Below, one piece after another: positions 52,274-61,167 of a stretch of 64,000 nucleotides of DNA. The number at the start of each line of letters is the position of its first letter. Position 1 is the first letter of the stretch. Source of the DNA: Thiotrichaceae bacterium (lineage in GTDB: Bacteria > Pseudomonadota > Gammaproteobacteria > Thiotrichales > Thiotrichaceae); contig JALXAX010000012.1 of NCBI GenBank assembly GCA_026991755.1, forward strand, positions 1-64,000, read 5' to 3'. The notes beneath the pieces are model-generated. The model was not told the origin of the DNA, ran no database searches, and saw nothing but the letters and a program-made list of their open reading frames with translations. A program made the translations under genes and the position numbers.

Positions 52274-53881
52274 TTATTGCTCATCAGTACTACTGGTGTC
52301 ACCACTTCCGCTAGTCGCGGCTGATTGTGGGCGGCTTCTACGATCTTTATATTGGATAACGACTTTTCTTTGCTTAGATTGCTTCTCTTCTAGTTTCTTT
52401 ATTTCATTAGCAAAGGTGTCGCCTGATGTATCTGCGAATCGGTTGTTTCCTGGTGTTCTATTTTGAGAGCGTTTAAAGTTTTGCTTGTTGCTGTTATTTT
52501 GATGTTGGCCAGCTGATGTCCCGCCATTTTTATTTCTTTTACGATGTATGCCACCGTTTAATCTTCCGTAAGGGCCTTTATGTTGCTTTTGGCGATTGTT
52601 AGAACCACCATTATTGGTTTGATTGCCAGTGCGTGACTTACGTTTATTTTGACCTGAATTTTTTCTACCGCCTCTTTTATTATTTTTCTTCTTATTACCA
52701 CCAAGGGATAGTAGAGGAGTCGAAATATACGTATTTAAAGGTTCAAGGCCAGGCAGTGTTTTTTGCTCTAGAGAATCACCAGCTTGTGCCTCAATTTTCT
52801 TGAGGGTTAGTCTATCCTGAGGGCCGACGAGAATTGCAGCAGGTTTTTCCAGTTCTTCCCAGCCTTTATTGGTAATTCTGTTTTGGAAAATAGATATTTT
52901 CTTGGGAAGGTCGAAATGGATAATATGTTTATAGCTACTGGTATTAACGTTTACATCAATCTGGTCGCTGATAATGATTGATGAGTGATTTTCAGCAGTG
53001 ATTTTACTGTCTTCTTTAATTTGATGAGCTAATACAGCTTTGTGGCCATGGTTTGCTAAAGCTTCTTCCAGAGAGCTGGCCGCTTTATTGTTAGCCGTAT
53101 AAATAAGAATAGATTGATCTTCCAACTCATCCATCATTTGATCCATGATGGCAATTTTGTGGGTGTGATCATCGGTGATAAAGACATTTTGCGGCACGCT
53201 AAGTAGTGGGTGTTTTTCTTCCTCTACTTCAACAATAGCGGCATCAGGTAACATTTTTTTGATGAACTCGCCTGAGATATCATCTTTTTGAATGAAAGCT
53301 AATGTTGGACAGTCTCTATGTTTTTTTTCGTCCTCAGCTATGCTTGTCTGTTCGGTTGCTTGTTCGTATATCTTCTGGCATAGATCTTGTAAGCCATGAT
53401 GATAAATAATAGAGAAGTCATCAATAATTAATGCTTCTAAATTAGTGAAATCTGTTTTTTTGTTTTTAACTAAATCGTCTAGTCGCCCAGGTGTTGCAAT
53501 TAACACATCTAATGGGCGCTTTAGTAACCGCATTTGGTGCTGATAAGGACGTCCACCACTAATAAAACCAATTCTCAAATCCAAGTTTTTGATAATACGT
53601 TTTAAGGTGTAATTGATTTGGTTAACGCGTTCACGTCGTGAGGTAAGAATTAATATTCTAGAACCATGGTGAGACTCAACAGGGTTATTGAGTAAATAAC
53701 TCGTTAAAGGAATCAGGTAGCCACCTGTTTTTCCGGCCGCAGTTTGGCTTTCGACAATGATGTTCTTGCGTTCATTGACAAGTGGAATAAGTTGTTTCTG
53801 CAAAAGAGTTGGGTTTTCATAACCCGCTGTATCTAATGATTCAGCTAGCTCTTTATGTAGATCGAATTGTAAAAACGACAA
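52274..53881 (-). CDS. Degenerate DEAD-box helicase-like protein with basic tail
   Basis: A 535-residue protein with the architecture of a DEAD-box RNA helicase but altered motifs. Q-motif-like NPTLLQKQLIP and Walker A ESQTAAGKTGGYLIPL are near normal, and TPGRLDDLV (motif Ib) is intact. Motif II is IIDDFSI instead of DEAD, the SAT motif III is not found, and the Arg-rich motif VI HRIGR is replaced by FQNRITNKGW. The second RecA-like domain (SILIYTANN, KHIIHFDLPKK) is present. The last 150 residues are rich in Asn, Lys, Arg and Gly and probably bind RNA. Start TTG at 53881 has GGGAG upstream, within a hairpin. An RNA-binding protein with weak or no ATPase activity is likely. Confidence 0.82.
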   Translation of the reverse strand: MSFLQFDLHKELAESLDTAGYENPTLLQKQLIPLVNERKNIIVESQTAAGKTGGYLIPLTSYLLNNPVESHHGSRILILTSRRERVNQINYTLKRIIKNLDLRIGFISGGRPYQHQMRLLKRPLDVLIATPGRLDDLVKNKKTDFTNLEALIIDDFSIIYHHGLQDLCQKIYEQATEQTSIAEDEKKHRDCPTLAFIQKDDISGEFIKKMLPDAAIVEVEEEKHPLLSVPQNVFITDDHTHKIAIMDQMMDELEDQSILIYTANNKAASSLEEALANHGHKAVLAHQIKEDSKITAENHSSIIISDQIDVNVNTSSYKHIIHFDLPKKISIFQNRITNKGWEELEKPAAILVGPQDRLTLKKIEAQAGDSLEQKTLPGLEPLNTYISTPLLSLGGNKKKNNKRGGRKNSGQNKRKSRTGNQTNNGGSNNRQKQHKGPYGRLNGGIHRKRNKNGGTSAGQHQNNSNKQNFKRSQNRTPGNNRFADTSGDTFANEIKKLEEKQSKQRKVVIQYKDRRSRPQSAATSGSGDTSSTDEQ

Positions 53882-53888
53882 ATTGAAT

Positions 53889-53914
53889 CTCCCATGTGTT
53901 TAGATAAACACGGG
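53889..53914 (-). promoter_or_regulatory. Hairpin over the ribosome-binding site of the helicase-like gene
   Basis: In the mRNA, CCCGTGTTTA pairs with TAAACACATGGG (two-base bulge). The GGG at the 3' side belongs to the Shine-Dalgarno GGGAG (53889-53893) placed six bases before the TTG start. It could sequester the site and make translation depend on temperature or on protein binding. The remaining 300 bp up to radA hold no gene. Confidence 0.5.
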
Positions 53915-54237
53915 TTGATAGGCAAATATAAATTTTGGATGAAGTACCAGCTATAATAAGCGTTGTGACAGTCGCACAAATTGGTTGCTTTTATAGTTAA
54001 CGTTGTAAGTTACGCCCATAATTATTTAGATATTCCGAGCGATTTAATGTTTGTATGGAGTCTGTAAGTAAGATTCCTGTGCAGTCCTAAGCACTCGGTA
54101 GAAAGTATTATACCAGAAGATGTGAGTCAAGTTGAAAATCATTAAAAATGGTATCTGGTATCAAAGTTCCGTTAATCTGTCCTTAGATTAAGCTGGGAAT
54201 AGGTAAGTGTTCAGTTTGTAAAGGGTTTTCCATATTG

Positions 54238-55605
54238 CTAATGAACATGTTGTAGAGTGTCCTCAATTCTTTGGGTAGCAAAAACTTCTATCCCTTTAAT
54301 GGGATGTTGAGGCATATTGCCTTTTGGAATAATAGCTTTCTTAAAACCATGTTTGCTGGCTTCTTTTAGTCGTTCTTCGCCATTGGGTACGGGTCTTATC
54401 TCGCCAGCAAGGCCGATTTCACCAAACACGACTAAGTCAGAAGGCAGTGGTTTGTTGCGAAAGCTAGATAATGCCGATAGTAGCAAAGGCAAGTCTGATG
54501 CGGTTTCAGTGACTTTAACACCACCCACCACATTAGCAAAGACATCTTGATCAAACATGGAAATACCCCCATGACGGTGCAGTACTGCTAATAACATAGC
54601 CATACGGTTTTGTTCTAGCCCTAAAGTGACTCTGCGGGGATTAGAGCCATGGCTTTCATCAACCAGTGCTTGTACTTCAACCAAAATAGGTCGAGTCCCT
54701 TCGCGAGTCACCATGACTACGCTACCTGCTACCGCTTCGTCATGTCCTGACAGGAAGATAGCAGAAGGGTTGTTGACACCTTTCAATCCTTTATCGGTCA
54801 TGGCAAAAACGCCAATTTCGTTGATAGCACCAAAGCGATTTTTAACGGCACGTAAGATACGATAACGGCTACCAGGGTCACCTTCAAAATACAAAACGGT
54901 ATCGACCATGTGCTCTAGTACACGAGGCCCTGCTAATGTTCCTTCTTTGGTAACGTGTCCTACGATGAATAATGAAGTGCCTGTTTGTTTGGCAAAACGG
55001 ACTAACTGCGCGGCTGATTCACGGATTTGCCCTACTGAACCAGGTGCAGAGTTGAGTTGCTCGGTAAATAGCGTTTGGATAGAGTCAATCACCATTAGCT
55101 CAGGTTTTTCTATAGAAGCTTGAGCGAGAATACGTTCAACACAGGTCTCGGTTAATAGTTTTAAATCATCAAGTTTAAGTTCGAGTCGATGGGCGCGCAT
55201 AGAGACCTGCTGCAAGGATTCTTCACCCGTTACATAGAGGCTTTTTAGCTGCTGAAGGCTAGCCAATGCTTGTAATAAAATAGTGGACTTTCCTATGCCG
55301 GGGTCGCCACCGATGAGGGTAACTGATCCTGTTACAAGACCACCACCCAAGACACGGTCAAGCTCGCTGATGTTGGTATGGGTGCGAGGGCTGACTTTTA
55401 AGCTAACGTCGTTGAGTGATTGAATGCGTCCATGATCTCCGCCTGTGTAGCCAGAAAACCGTGGATTCTTTGCCTGAGCGGTATCCGCTTGCGGGATGAC
55501 TTCTTCTAAACAGTTCCACTCTTTGCAGTCAGTACATTGTCCGCCCCATTTGTTATGGCTTGAGCCACAATGTCGGCAGACGTATTGGATTTTTATTTTA
55601 GCCAT
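54238..55605 (-). CDS. radA: DNA repair protein RadA
   Basis: Helps process recombination intermediates by driving branch migration with RecA. The 455-residue protein has an N-terminal zinc finger (CRHCGSSHNKWGGQCTDC), the Walker A GDPGIGKSTILLQAL, Walker B MVIDSIQTL, the RadA-specific KNRFG motif (RAVKNRFGAINEIGVFAM), and a C-terminal Lon-like domain (ADLPLLLSALSSFRNKPLP, then FGEIGLAGEIRPV). The catalytic Ser of Lon is not expected to be present. Length is normal. It is 22 bp downstream of a CorB/CorC-type gene on the same strand. Confidence 0.96.
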   Translation of the reverse strand: MAKIKIQYVCRHCGSSHNKWGGQCTDCKEWNCLEEVIPQADTAQAKNPRFSGYTGGDHGRIQSLNDVSLKVSPRTHTNISELDRVLGGGLVTGSVTLIGGDPGIGKSTILLQALASLQQLKSLYVTGEESLQQVSMRAHRLELKLDDLKLLTETCVERILAQASIEKPELMVIDSIQTLFTEQLNSAPGSVGQIRESAAQLVRFAKQTGTSLFIVGHVTKEGTLAGPRVLEHMVDTVLYFEGDPGSRYRILRAVKNRFGAINEIGVFAMTDKGLKGVNNPSAIFLSGHDEAVAGSVVMVTREGTRPILVEVQALVDESHGSNPRRVTLGLEQNRMAMLLAVLHRHGGISMFDQDVFANVVGGVKVTETASDLPLLLSALSSFRNKPLPSDLVVFGEIGLAGEIRPVPNGEERLKEASKHGFKKAIIPKGNMPQHPIKGIEVFATQRIEDTLQHVH

Positions 55606-55627
55606 GTTGTTACCATAGAGAGTAGCG

Positions 55628-56890
55628 CTAACTTTTTAGTCGAGGGTAGATGATGAGCGTTCCAACGGCATTATTTTCCACGGTCTTCACTTCAAGAGGG
55701 TAGCCGTTGATTAACATACAAAGACCTTCTACAGGCATAGTTTCTACATGCTCAATAATTAATCCATTGAGTGTTTTGGCTACTTTGCTAGTGGGTAATT
55801 GTAGGTTGGCCTTACGATTAACGTCACGAATTGTCATGCCGCCATCCACCCATAATGCGCCATCCTTTTTTGTAATGTTGTTGGTAATGCTGGCGGGGTC
55901 AGTAGCAAACTGCCCTACGATTTCTTCTAGAATATCGGTGAGCGTTACTAAGCCCTGAATGTCACCATACTCATCAACAACTAACGCAATACGTTGTTTT
56001 TCTGCACGAAAATTAATAAGTTGTTGTGCAAGAACAGTGGTTTCTAATGTGTAATAAGTGGGCTTTAGTGTCTTTTCAAGTAGTTCTAAATCAAGATTGT
56101 TTTTTCTGATATTGGGGATGAGCTTACGTAACTGTAAAAAACCTAGTGTTTCTTCCAGGTCGTCTCGATAAACCAGTAAGCGACTAAAAGGGCTGTTGGT
56201 TAATTGTGCTTCAATCTTTTTCCAGTCATCAGTGAGGTCAATGCCCGAGATGTCCATGCGTGGAATCATGATGTCTTCCACCGTTGTTGATTCCAGATCA
56301 AGAATACTTAGTAGCATCTCTTGGTGATTGTTAGGCACTAAGCTATCAGATTCACGGACTAGGGAACGGAACTCTTCACGGTTAAGACTATGTGCTTCTA
56401 TGTTTTGTGGGTCTACTCCAAATTTCCGCAAAAGCGTATTGGCTATAAGGTTTGCAAGCCAGACGATGGGGGATGCTATTTTTAATAAGGGGGTGTAAAT
56501 ACGTGCAGCAGGATAAGCCAGGTTTTCAGATTTAACGGCTGCCAGTGTTTTCGGTGCAAGTTCAGCAAAGATCAATAACATCAACGTCAATACGCCCGTA
56601 GCGATGGCAACACCAGTATTTCCACCAAGCAGAAAGCCAAGATAAGTTGCAAGCTGGGTAATAAGAATATTGACTAAGTTGTTGCCAAGCAGGATTAGGC
56701 CAATGAGGCGATCAGGTTGCTCTAAGAGCTTTAATGCGAGATTGGCATTTTTATTGCGTCGCGCCATATGTCTAAGTTTATAGCGATCAAGTGACATTAG
56801 TGCAGTTTCTGAGCCAGAGAAAAAGGCAGAAAGTGCAAACAGTAGAGGTAATACTAGAAATAGTACTATTATCGTGGTGGAGTCGCTCAT
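55628..56890 (-). CDS. CNNM/CorB-CorC family transporter
   Basis: A 420-residue membrane protein with the DUF21 (CNNM) domain in the first 190 residues, with three or four helices (VLFLVLPLLFALSAFFSGSETALMS, read in parts). Two CBS domains follow (VEDIMIPRMDISGIDL and LVVDEYGDIQGLVTLTDILEEI) and a C-terminal CorC_HlyC domain (DGALWVDGGMTIRDVNRKANL, read in parts). Members mediate magnesium or cobalt efflux or resistance. The ATG overlaps the stop of the ccsA-like gene in ATGA, so the two are co-translated. The corB-ccsA pair divergent from ffh matches E. coli yfjD-ypjD. Confidence 0.93.
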   Translation of the reverse strand: MSDSTTIIVLFLVLPLLFALSAFFSGSETALMSLDRYKLRHMARRNKNANLALKLLEQPDRLIGLILLGNNLVNILITQLATYLGFLLGGNTGVAIATGVLTLMLLIFAELAPKTLAAVKSENLAYPAARIYTPLLKIASPIVWLANLIANTLLRKFGVDPQNIEAHSLNREEFRSLVRESDSLVPNNHQEMLLSILDLESTTVEDIMIPRMDISGIDLTDDWKKIEAQLTNSPFSRLLVYRDDLEETLGFLQLRKLIPNIRKNNLDLELLEKTLKPTYYTLETTVLAQQLINFRAEKQRIALVVDEYGDIQGLVTLTDILEEIVGQFATDPASITNNITKKDGALWVDGGMTIRDVNRKANLQLPTSKVAKTLNGLIIEHVETMPVEGLCMLINGYPLEVKTVENNAVGTLIIYPRLKS

Positions 56891-57699
56891 TTCGACAGTA
56901 GTATTTCTTGAACAAATTTACTGCCAAAAAACGCTAGCATTAATAAGACAAAGGCAACTATCGTCCAGTTGATGGCTTTTTTACCGCGCCAGCCTTGTTT
57001 CCAGTGCCCTATTAGTAAAGTGGTGTATACCACCCACGCAATAAGCGAAAGTATGGTTTTATGAAGCACCTGTTTGCCAAATAAGTCATCCAGAAAGACA
57101 AAGCCTGTAATAAGCCCAGCACTGAGTAATACAACGCCTGTAAGAATAAGGCGGAATAATAAATTTTCCATGTCCTGAAGTGCAGGCAGTGAACGAATAA
57201 GGCCACCAGGACGGTGATTATGCAGGTGCTTACTTTGTAATGACAGTAACAGTGCTTGTAGGGTTGCTAAAAATAAGGTGCTATAGCCCAGTAGGGATAA
57301 TAAAATGTGGCTACCCAGTGCGCCATTGACATTAACGAACTTCCCTGAGCCAGCTGTAAATATTTCTAATAAGATTAAAACGATAGTGGGTGGCAAAATA
57401 AAGAGCGCAAGAATTTCTATTTTTCGGGTACAAGTAGTAATAAAAAGAACTAGGTTAGTTAGCCAAAAAACTTGTGAGCCCGCAGAAATAATATCCAGAC
57501 GTAAGCCATCTTTAAATAAAGGTAAGTACAAAAATGTACCATGCAAAATAATAGCGATAACCCAAGTAAAAGACGATGCGCGCTTTATTAACAGGCGAGG
57601 TTGCTTATCTTTTATAAAAAAAGCGGTAAATGCCCAACTGGCAAGATAAAAGAGGGCTGCTAAAGAACCAAAAGTTGTTAAAGTCAAAATAGCCTGCAT
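56887..57699 (-). CDS. Cytochrome c assembly (CcsA/YpjD) family membrane protein
   Basis: A 270-residue inner-membrane protein with about eight hydrophobic helices and the CcsA core region VNGALGSHILLSLLGYSTLFLATLQALLLSLQ (read in parts) with conserved His residues, plus VLHKTILSLIAWVVYTTLLIGHW. Family members may handle haem; the YpjD branch has an unclear role and is not essential for cytochrome c maturation. It is the first gene of a two-gene unit with the CNNM-type transporter and is divergent from ffh, the usual order. Confidence 0.9.
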   Translation of the reverse strand: MQAILTLTTFGSLAALFYLASWAFTAFFIKDKQPRLLIKRASSFTWVIAIILHGTFLYLPLFKDGLRLDIISAGSQVFWLTNLVLFITTCTRKIEILALFILPPTIVLILLEIFTAGSGKFVNVNGALGSHILLSLLGYSTLFLATLQALLLSLQSKHLHNHRPGGLIRSLPALQDMENLLFRLILTGVVLLSAGLITGFVFLDDLFGKQVLHKTILSLIAWVVYTTLLIGHWKQGWRGKKAINWTIVAFVLLMLAFFGSKFVQEILLSK

Positions 57700-57790
57700 T
57701 ATACTGGGTTAAGTGAGGGAAGAAATAATTGTCTAATTGTGATCAGAGCTTTCTATATTGAAAGATCGTCATAGAGCTTCCTGATTACGA

Positions 57791-57799
57791 TGGTATACT
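57791..57799 (+). promoter_or_regulatory. Extended -10 promoter of ffh
   Basis: TGGTATACT fits an extended -10 element (TGnTATAMT), 121 bp upstream of the ffh start. No consensus -35 lies at normal spacing. Confidence 0.45.
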
Positions 57800-57920
57800 G
57801 TTTCGTCATTTTGTTTCAACCTGTACTTTCTAATGGAGTAATCTAGTGCTCCAACAAGGTGGGTTTGGTAACAAAAACTAACCAAATATACAGTGTTTAA
57901 AAGTTAGGGGAAGTACATAC

Positions 57921-59300
57921 ATGTTTGATAATTTAAACGAACGTTTATCACAAACGGTAAAAAAGATTCGTGGTCAGGCTCGTCTGACAGAAGATAATAT
58001 TAAAGATACTTTGCGTGAAGTGCGCATGGCGTTATTAGAGGCGGATGTTGCCTTGCCTGTGGTGCGTAGTTTTATTGATAAAGTACGTGAGCGAGCGCTT
58101 GGACAAGAAGTAGTCGGTAGCTTAAAGCCAGGTCAGGCTTTGATCAAGGTCGTTGATGACGAGCTGGTCGAGATTATGGGTAAAACCAATGAAGCGCTTG
58201 ACCTTAAAGCTCAGCCCCCTGCGGTTATCTTGATGGCGGGTTTGCAAGGTGCTGGTAAAACAACCACGGCTGCTAAATTGGCTAAGCTGCTTAATGAGCG
58301 TGAGAAAAAATCAGTCTCTGTGGTGAGTTGTGACGTGTATCGCCCTGCTGCAATCAAGCAGTTAGAAATGGTGGCGACTGAAGTTGGCGCTACCTTTATT
58401 CCTAGTGATGCTAAACAATCTCCCATAAAAATTGCTAAGGCGGCTCTTAAAGAAGCTAAGAAAACATTTGCTGATGTCTTAATTGTGGATACAGCGGGTC
58501 GTTTGCATGTCGATACGGACATGATGGATGAAATCAAAGGCATTCACACGGCTATAAACCCTGTTGAAACTTTGTTTGTTGTGGATAGCATGACAGGTCA
58601 AGACGCTGCTAATACAGCTAAAGCCTTCGATGAAGCCCTGCCACTAACAGGTGTCATCCTTACCAAAGCGGATGGTGATGCTAGAGGTGGTGCGGCGCTA
58701 TCGGTTCGTCAAATTACGGGTAAGCCGATTAAGTTTATCGGAATGGGCGAAAAGCTAGATGCGCTTGAGCCATTCCATCCTGATCGTATGGCATCACGTA
58801 TCCTCGGTATGGGTGATGTGCTTAGCTTGGTTGAAGACGTAACCCGTCAAGTTGATCATAAAAAAGCGCAGAAATTAGCGAAGAAGCTTAATAAAGGTAA
58901 AGGTTTTGACCTAAATGATTTGCGTGATCAAATGCTGCAAATGGAAAAAATGGGCGGTATGGCTGGTTTAATGGATAAGCTGCCAGGAGTGGGTAATTTA
59001 CCAGCGGGTCTTAAAGATCAAGCTAATGATAAACATATCAGTCGTATGGTTGCGATTATTAATTCGATGACACCCAGAGAGCGTCGCTTTCCTGATGTGA
59101 TTAAAGGTTCACACAAAAGGCGTATTTCTAAAGGTAGTGGTGTGCAGATCCAGGACGTTAATCGCTTGCTGAAGCAACATAAACAAATGAAGAAGATGAT
59201 GAAGAAGTTTAAAGGCGGTGGAATGCGTAAAATGATGCGTTCGTTAAAAGGCCAAATGCCACCAGGAATGGGCGGCGGTGGAATGCCTCCAGGGTTTTAA
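57921..59300 (+). CDS. ffh: Signal recognition particle protein
   Basis: The GTPase that binds signal sequences of nascent inner-membrane proteins with 4.5S RNA and delivers them to FtsY. The 459-residue protein has the N domain (FDNLNERLSQTVKKIRGQARL, in parts) and the G domain with G1 AGLQGAGKTTTAAKLAKLL, DTAGRLHVDTDMM, and TKADGDARGGAALSV. The C-terminal Met-rich M domain (LRDQMLQMEKMGGMAGLMD, ending in a Gly/Met/Pro-rich tail) binds RNA and signal peptides. Length is normal. In E. coli rpsP follows directly; here a reverse-strand gene and a MITE are inserted between them. Confidence 0.97.
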   Translation: MFDNLNERLSQTVKKIRGQARLTEDNIKDTLREVRMALLEADVALPVVRSFIDKVRERALGQEVVGSLKPGQALIKVVDDELVEIMGKTNEALDLKAQPPAVILMAGLQGAGKTTTAAKLAKLLNEREKKSVSVVSCDVYRPAAIKQLEMVATEVGATFIPSDAKQSPIKIAKAALKEAKKTFADVLIVDTAGRLHVDTDMMDEIKGIHTAINPVETLFVVDSMTGQDAANTAKAFDEALPLTGVILTKADGDARGGAALSVRQITGKPIKFIGMGEKLDALEPFHPDRMASRILGMGDVLSLVEDVTRQVDHKKAQKLAKKLNKGKGFDLNDLRDQMLQMEKMGGMAGLMDKLPGVGNLPAGLKDQANDKHISRMVAIINSMTPRERRFPDVIKGSHKRRISKGSGVQIQDVNRLLKQHKQMKKMMKKFKGGGMRKMMRSLKGQMPPGMGGGGMPPGF

Positions 59301-59463
59301 TTTATTAATTAAGCTTCGAATATATATTGGCAAATTCTGATATGGGTTGGCATTCGATAATGATCAACCCGTATTACTAATGAAAAAAGAGTGGGGTGTT
59401 GATGCTGTGATTGCTGTTACTGGGGTCACCATTATGTAGGTGTTCATGGCTCATTTAGCTCTG

Positions 59464-59868
59464 CTACCACTGCATTGTATACTGAATACCTACAATATTT
59501 TTTTTAACAACCGTTGAAACATTATCACCTAACATTCCAGCGCCTTCTGTAAGATATTTTGCTTTGTTCACAATGCTTGATAGTTTAGAGGGTGTTGTTG
59601 GGATGCTTATCTTTTGTGGTTCCATTTGCATATCATCGGGTACGGAAGGTAAAGAGGGTGAAGCCTCTTGTTTTTTTAAAATATCTTCCATAATAGGAGG
59701 GTTGGATACCTGTGCTAGCACCTTGGCAGAAAGTGGCGTGGTGATAGCGGGGTTGCTTGTGTTCAAAAGGGTGTTAGTAAAACTGGTGTCGGCAATGGCG
59801 CAATTACACACTAGAGCAATAAATACACAGTTTTTAATAACACCACCTATAGGGAGGTGAATGTTCAT
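59464..59868 (-). CDS. Small exported hypothetical protein
   Basis: A 134-residue protein starting at the ATG at 59868, with AAGG seven bases upstream. An N-terminal signal peptide (IGGVIKNCVFIALVCNCAIA) precedes a Pro/Ser/Thr-rich mature part (PSKLSSIVNKAKYLTEGAGM) without recognisable domains. The open frame extends upstream to 59973, but that part is formed by the MITE at 59900-60059, so I reject it. The gene is inserted in reverse between ffh and rpsP, which are neighbours in other gammaproteobacteria, so it may be a recent arrival. Confidence 0.6.
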   Translation of the reverse strand: MNIHLPIGGVIKNCVFIALVCNCAIADTSFTNTLLNTSNPAITTPLSAKVLAQVSNPPIMEDILKKQEASPSLPSVPDDMQMEPQKISIPTTPSKLSSIVNKAKYLTEGAGMLGDNVSTVVKKNIVGIQYTMQW

Positions 59869-59899
59869 GGGAAGCCTTTTTGTGGTTTTTATTATTATT

Positions 59900-60059
59900 G
59901 AGACCTTTGCACGAAAGATATGACGGATAAAAATGGCTTGTATTTTCTCTATTTCTGCTAAAAAATCGGCCAATAGCTCGCCTATTACCCTCTTTATTTA
60001 GCAAAAATAGAGAAAATTACGCTCATTTTTCTCTCGCCATCCTTTCATGCAAAGGTCTC
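59900..60059. repeat. MITE-A, copy 5, full length
   Basis: 160 bp with termini GAGACCTTTGCACGAAAG and CTTTCATGCAAAGGTCTC and a 5-bp duplication TTATT (59895-59899 and 60060-60064). Internal inverted arms CTCTATTTCTGCT and AGCAAAAATAGAG are present. It lies 31 bp upstream of the exported-protein start. Confidence 0.92.
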
Positions 60060-60192
60060 TTATTATTTTGAGACTTTGTTGGTGGAGGAAATAGGGTGGA
60101 ACAAACAGTTTTGTCTTTTCATCACCTCCCTATATCACTTTTTTATACTGAAGTCTCAAATAAGCATACCATTTATGGCTTATAAATGAATA

Positions 60193-60219
60193 AAAAATAG
60201 CCAAGTGGTGGCTATTTTT
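60193..60219. terminator. Bidirectional terminator
   Basis: AAAAATAGCCA and TGGCTATTTTT form an 11-bp stem with a five-base loop, with A-run and T-run on the two sides, so it can act on both strands. It separates rpsP from upstream transcription. Confidence 0.8.
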
Positions 60220-60239
60220 AAATATAGATGCATTAGTGC

Positions 60240-60267
60240 TTCACATTCTATGAAAAATCCGTACAAT
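60240..60267 (+). promoter_or_regulatory. Promoter of the rpsP-rimM-trmD-rplS operon
   Basis: TTCACA (60240-60245) and TACAAT (60262-60267) with 16-bp spacing. The leader contains a small stem ACGGA-TTCG-TCCGT (60285-60298) with a stable tetraloop, which may be a leader regulatory element. Confidence 0.55.
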
Positions 60268-60327
60268 TACGCGACTATTTTTTGACGGATTCGTCCGTTT
60301 GAATGACATTAAATAAGGTTTTTGACT

Positions 60328-60606
60328 ATGGTCACCATACGTTTGGCTAGAGGCGGTTCAAAGAAACGTCCATTTTATAAAATTGTTGTAACTGATTCAC
60401 GAAAGCCTCGTGATAGTGGTTATATTGAGCAAATGGGTTTCTTTAATCCAATGGCGAAAGGCCAGGAAGTTGCTTTACGTCTTGATCAAGAGCGTGTTGA
60501 CTACTGGGTGTCTAAAGGCGCTCAGCCTTCTGATCGTGTAGCTAAGCTTATCAAGCAAAATGCTGCTAATGCAGATGCAAGCACTACAGAAGAAAAAGCT
60601 GCGTAA
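60328..60606 (+). CDS. rpsP: 30S ribosomal protein S16
   Basis: Small-subunit protein needed for 30S assembly. The 92-residue protein starts [20 protein letters not shown] with the rest typical of S16 ([20 protein letters not shown] and [18 protein letters not shown]). The ATG at 60328 has AAGG nine bases upstream; an in-frame TTG at 60322 is rejected since homologues begin MVTIRLAR. It is the first gene of the classical rpsP-rimM-trmD-rplS operon. Confidence 0.97.
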   Translation: MVTIRLARGGSKKRPFYKIVVTDSRKPRDSGYIEQMGFFNPMAKGQEVALRLDQERVDYWVSKGAQPSDRVAKLIKQNAANADASTTEEKAA

Positions 60607-60627
60607 CTACTGATCAATGAAGTAGGT

Positions 60628-61167
60628 ATGACTTCCCTTGATACCACTAATGAAGGCGATATGTTATCTCTTGGTAAGATATCAGGTGTTTTCGGTGTAA
60701 AGGGATGGGTGAAAATATTTTCACATACTTCACCTAGGCAGCAAATTGTAAAATATTCACCTTTATATTTGCGTAAGAATGGTAAATGGCAAGCAGTAAA
60801 AGTTGTCAAAGGCCACAAGCAAGGTAAAGCGGTTGTTGCACAACTGGAAGGTGTCGATGATCGGGATCAAGCATTTGCTTTGATCGGTACTGAAATTGCT
60901 ATTAAGCAAAATCAATTACCCACATTATCGAATGATAGCTTTTACTGGGCAGACCTTGAAGGTGTGTCCGTTTTCACTTTAGAAGACATAAAATTAGGCA
61001 AGATTGAGTGGGTGTTTGACACTGGAAGTAATAATGTCATCGTCGTCAAAGGTGAATTAGATGGAAAAAAGAAAGATCACATGGTTCCCTGGATAATGGA
61101 TGATGTGATTAAATCCGTTGATTTAGAGGCATCCCGTATCGTAGTTGATTGGGATCCAGAGTTCTAA
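60628..61167 (+). CDS. rimM: Ribosome maturation factor RimM
   Basis: Assists assembly of the 30S head domain by binding S19. The 179-residue protein has the N-terminal barrel (LGKISGVFGVKGWVKIFSHT) and the C-terminal PRC-type barrel (SFYWADLEGVSVFTLEDIKLG, then VPWIMDDVIKSVDLEASRIVVDWDPEF, in parts). Spacing is 21 bp from rpsP, and its stop codon is immediately followed by the trmD ATG. Full length for the family. Confidence 0.96.
   Translation: MTSLDTTNEGDMLSLGKISGVFGVKGWVKIFSHTSPRQQIVKYSPLYLRKNGKWQAVKVVKGHKQGKAVVAQLEGVDDRDQAFALIGTEIAIKQNQLPTLSNDSFYWADLEGVSVFTLEDIKLGKIEWVFDTGSNNVIVVKGELDGKKKDHMVPWIMDDVIKSVDLEASRIVVDWDPEF

Noticed and set aside
59869-59973. N-terminal extension of the small exported protein
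   Set aside because: Most of it is MITE-A sequence and would destroy the signal peptide position.
11366-60059. Complete insertion sequences
   Set aside because: All repeats with inverted ends are at most about 210 bp and encode no transposase.
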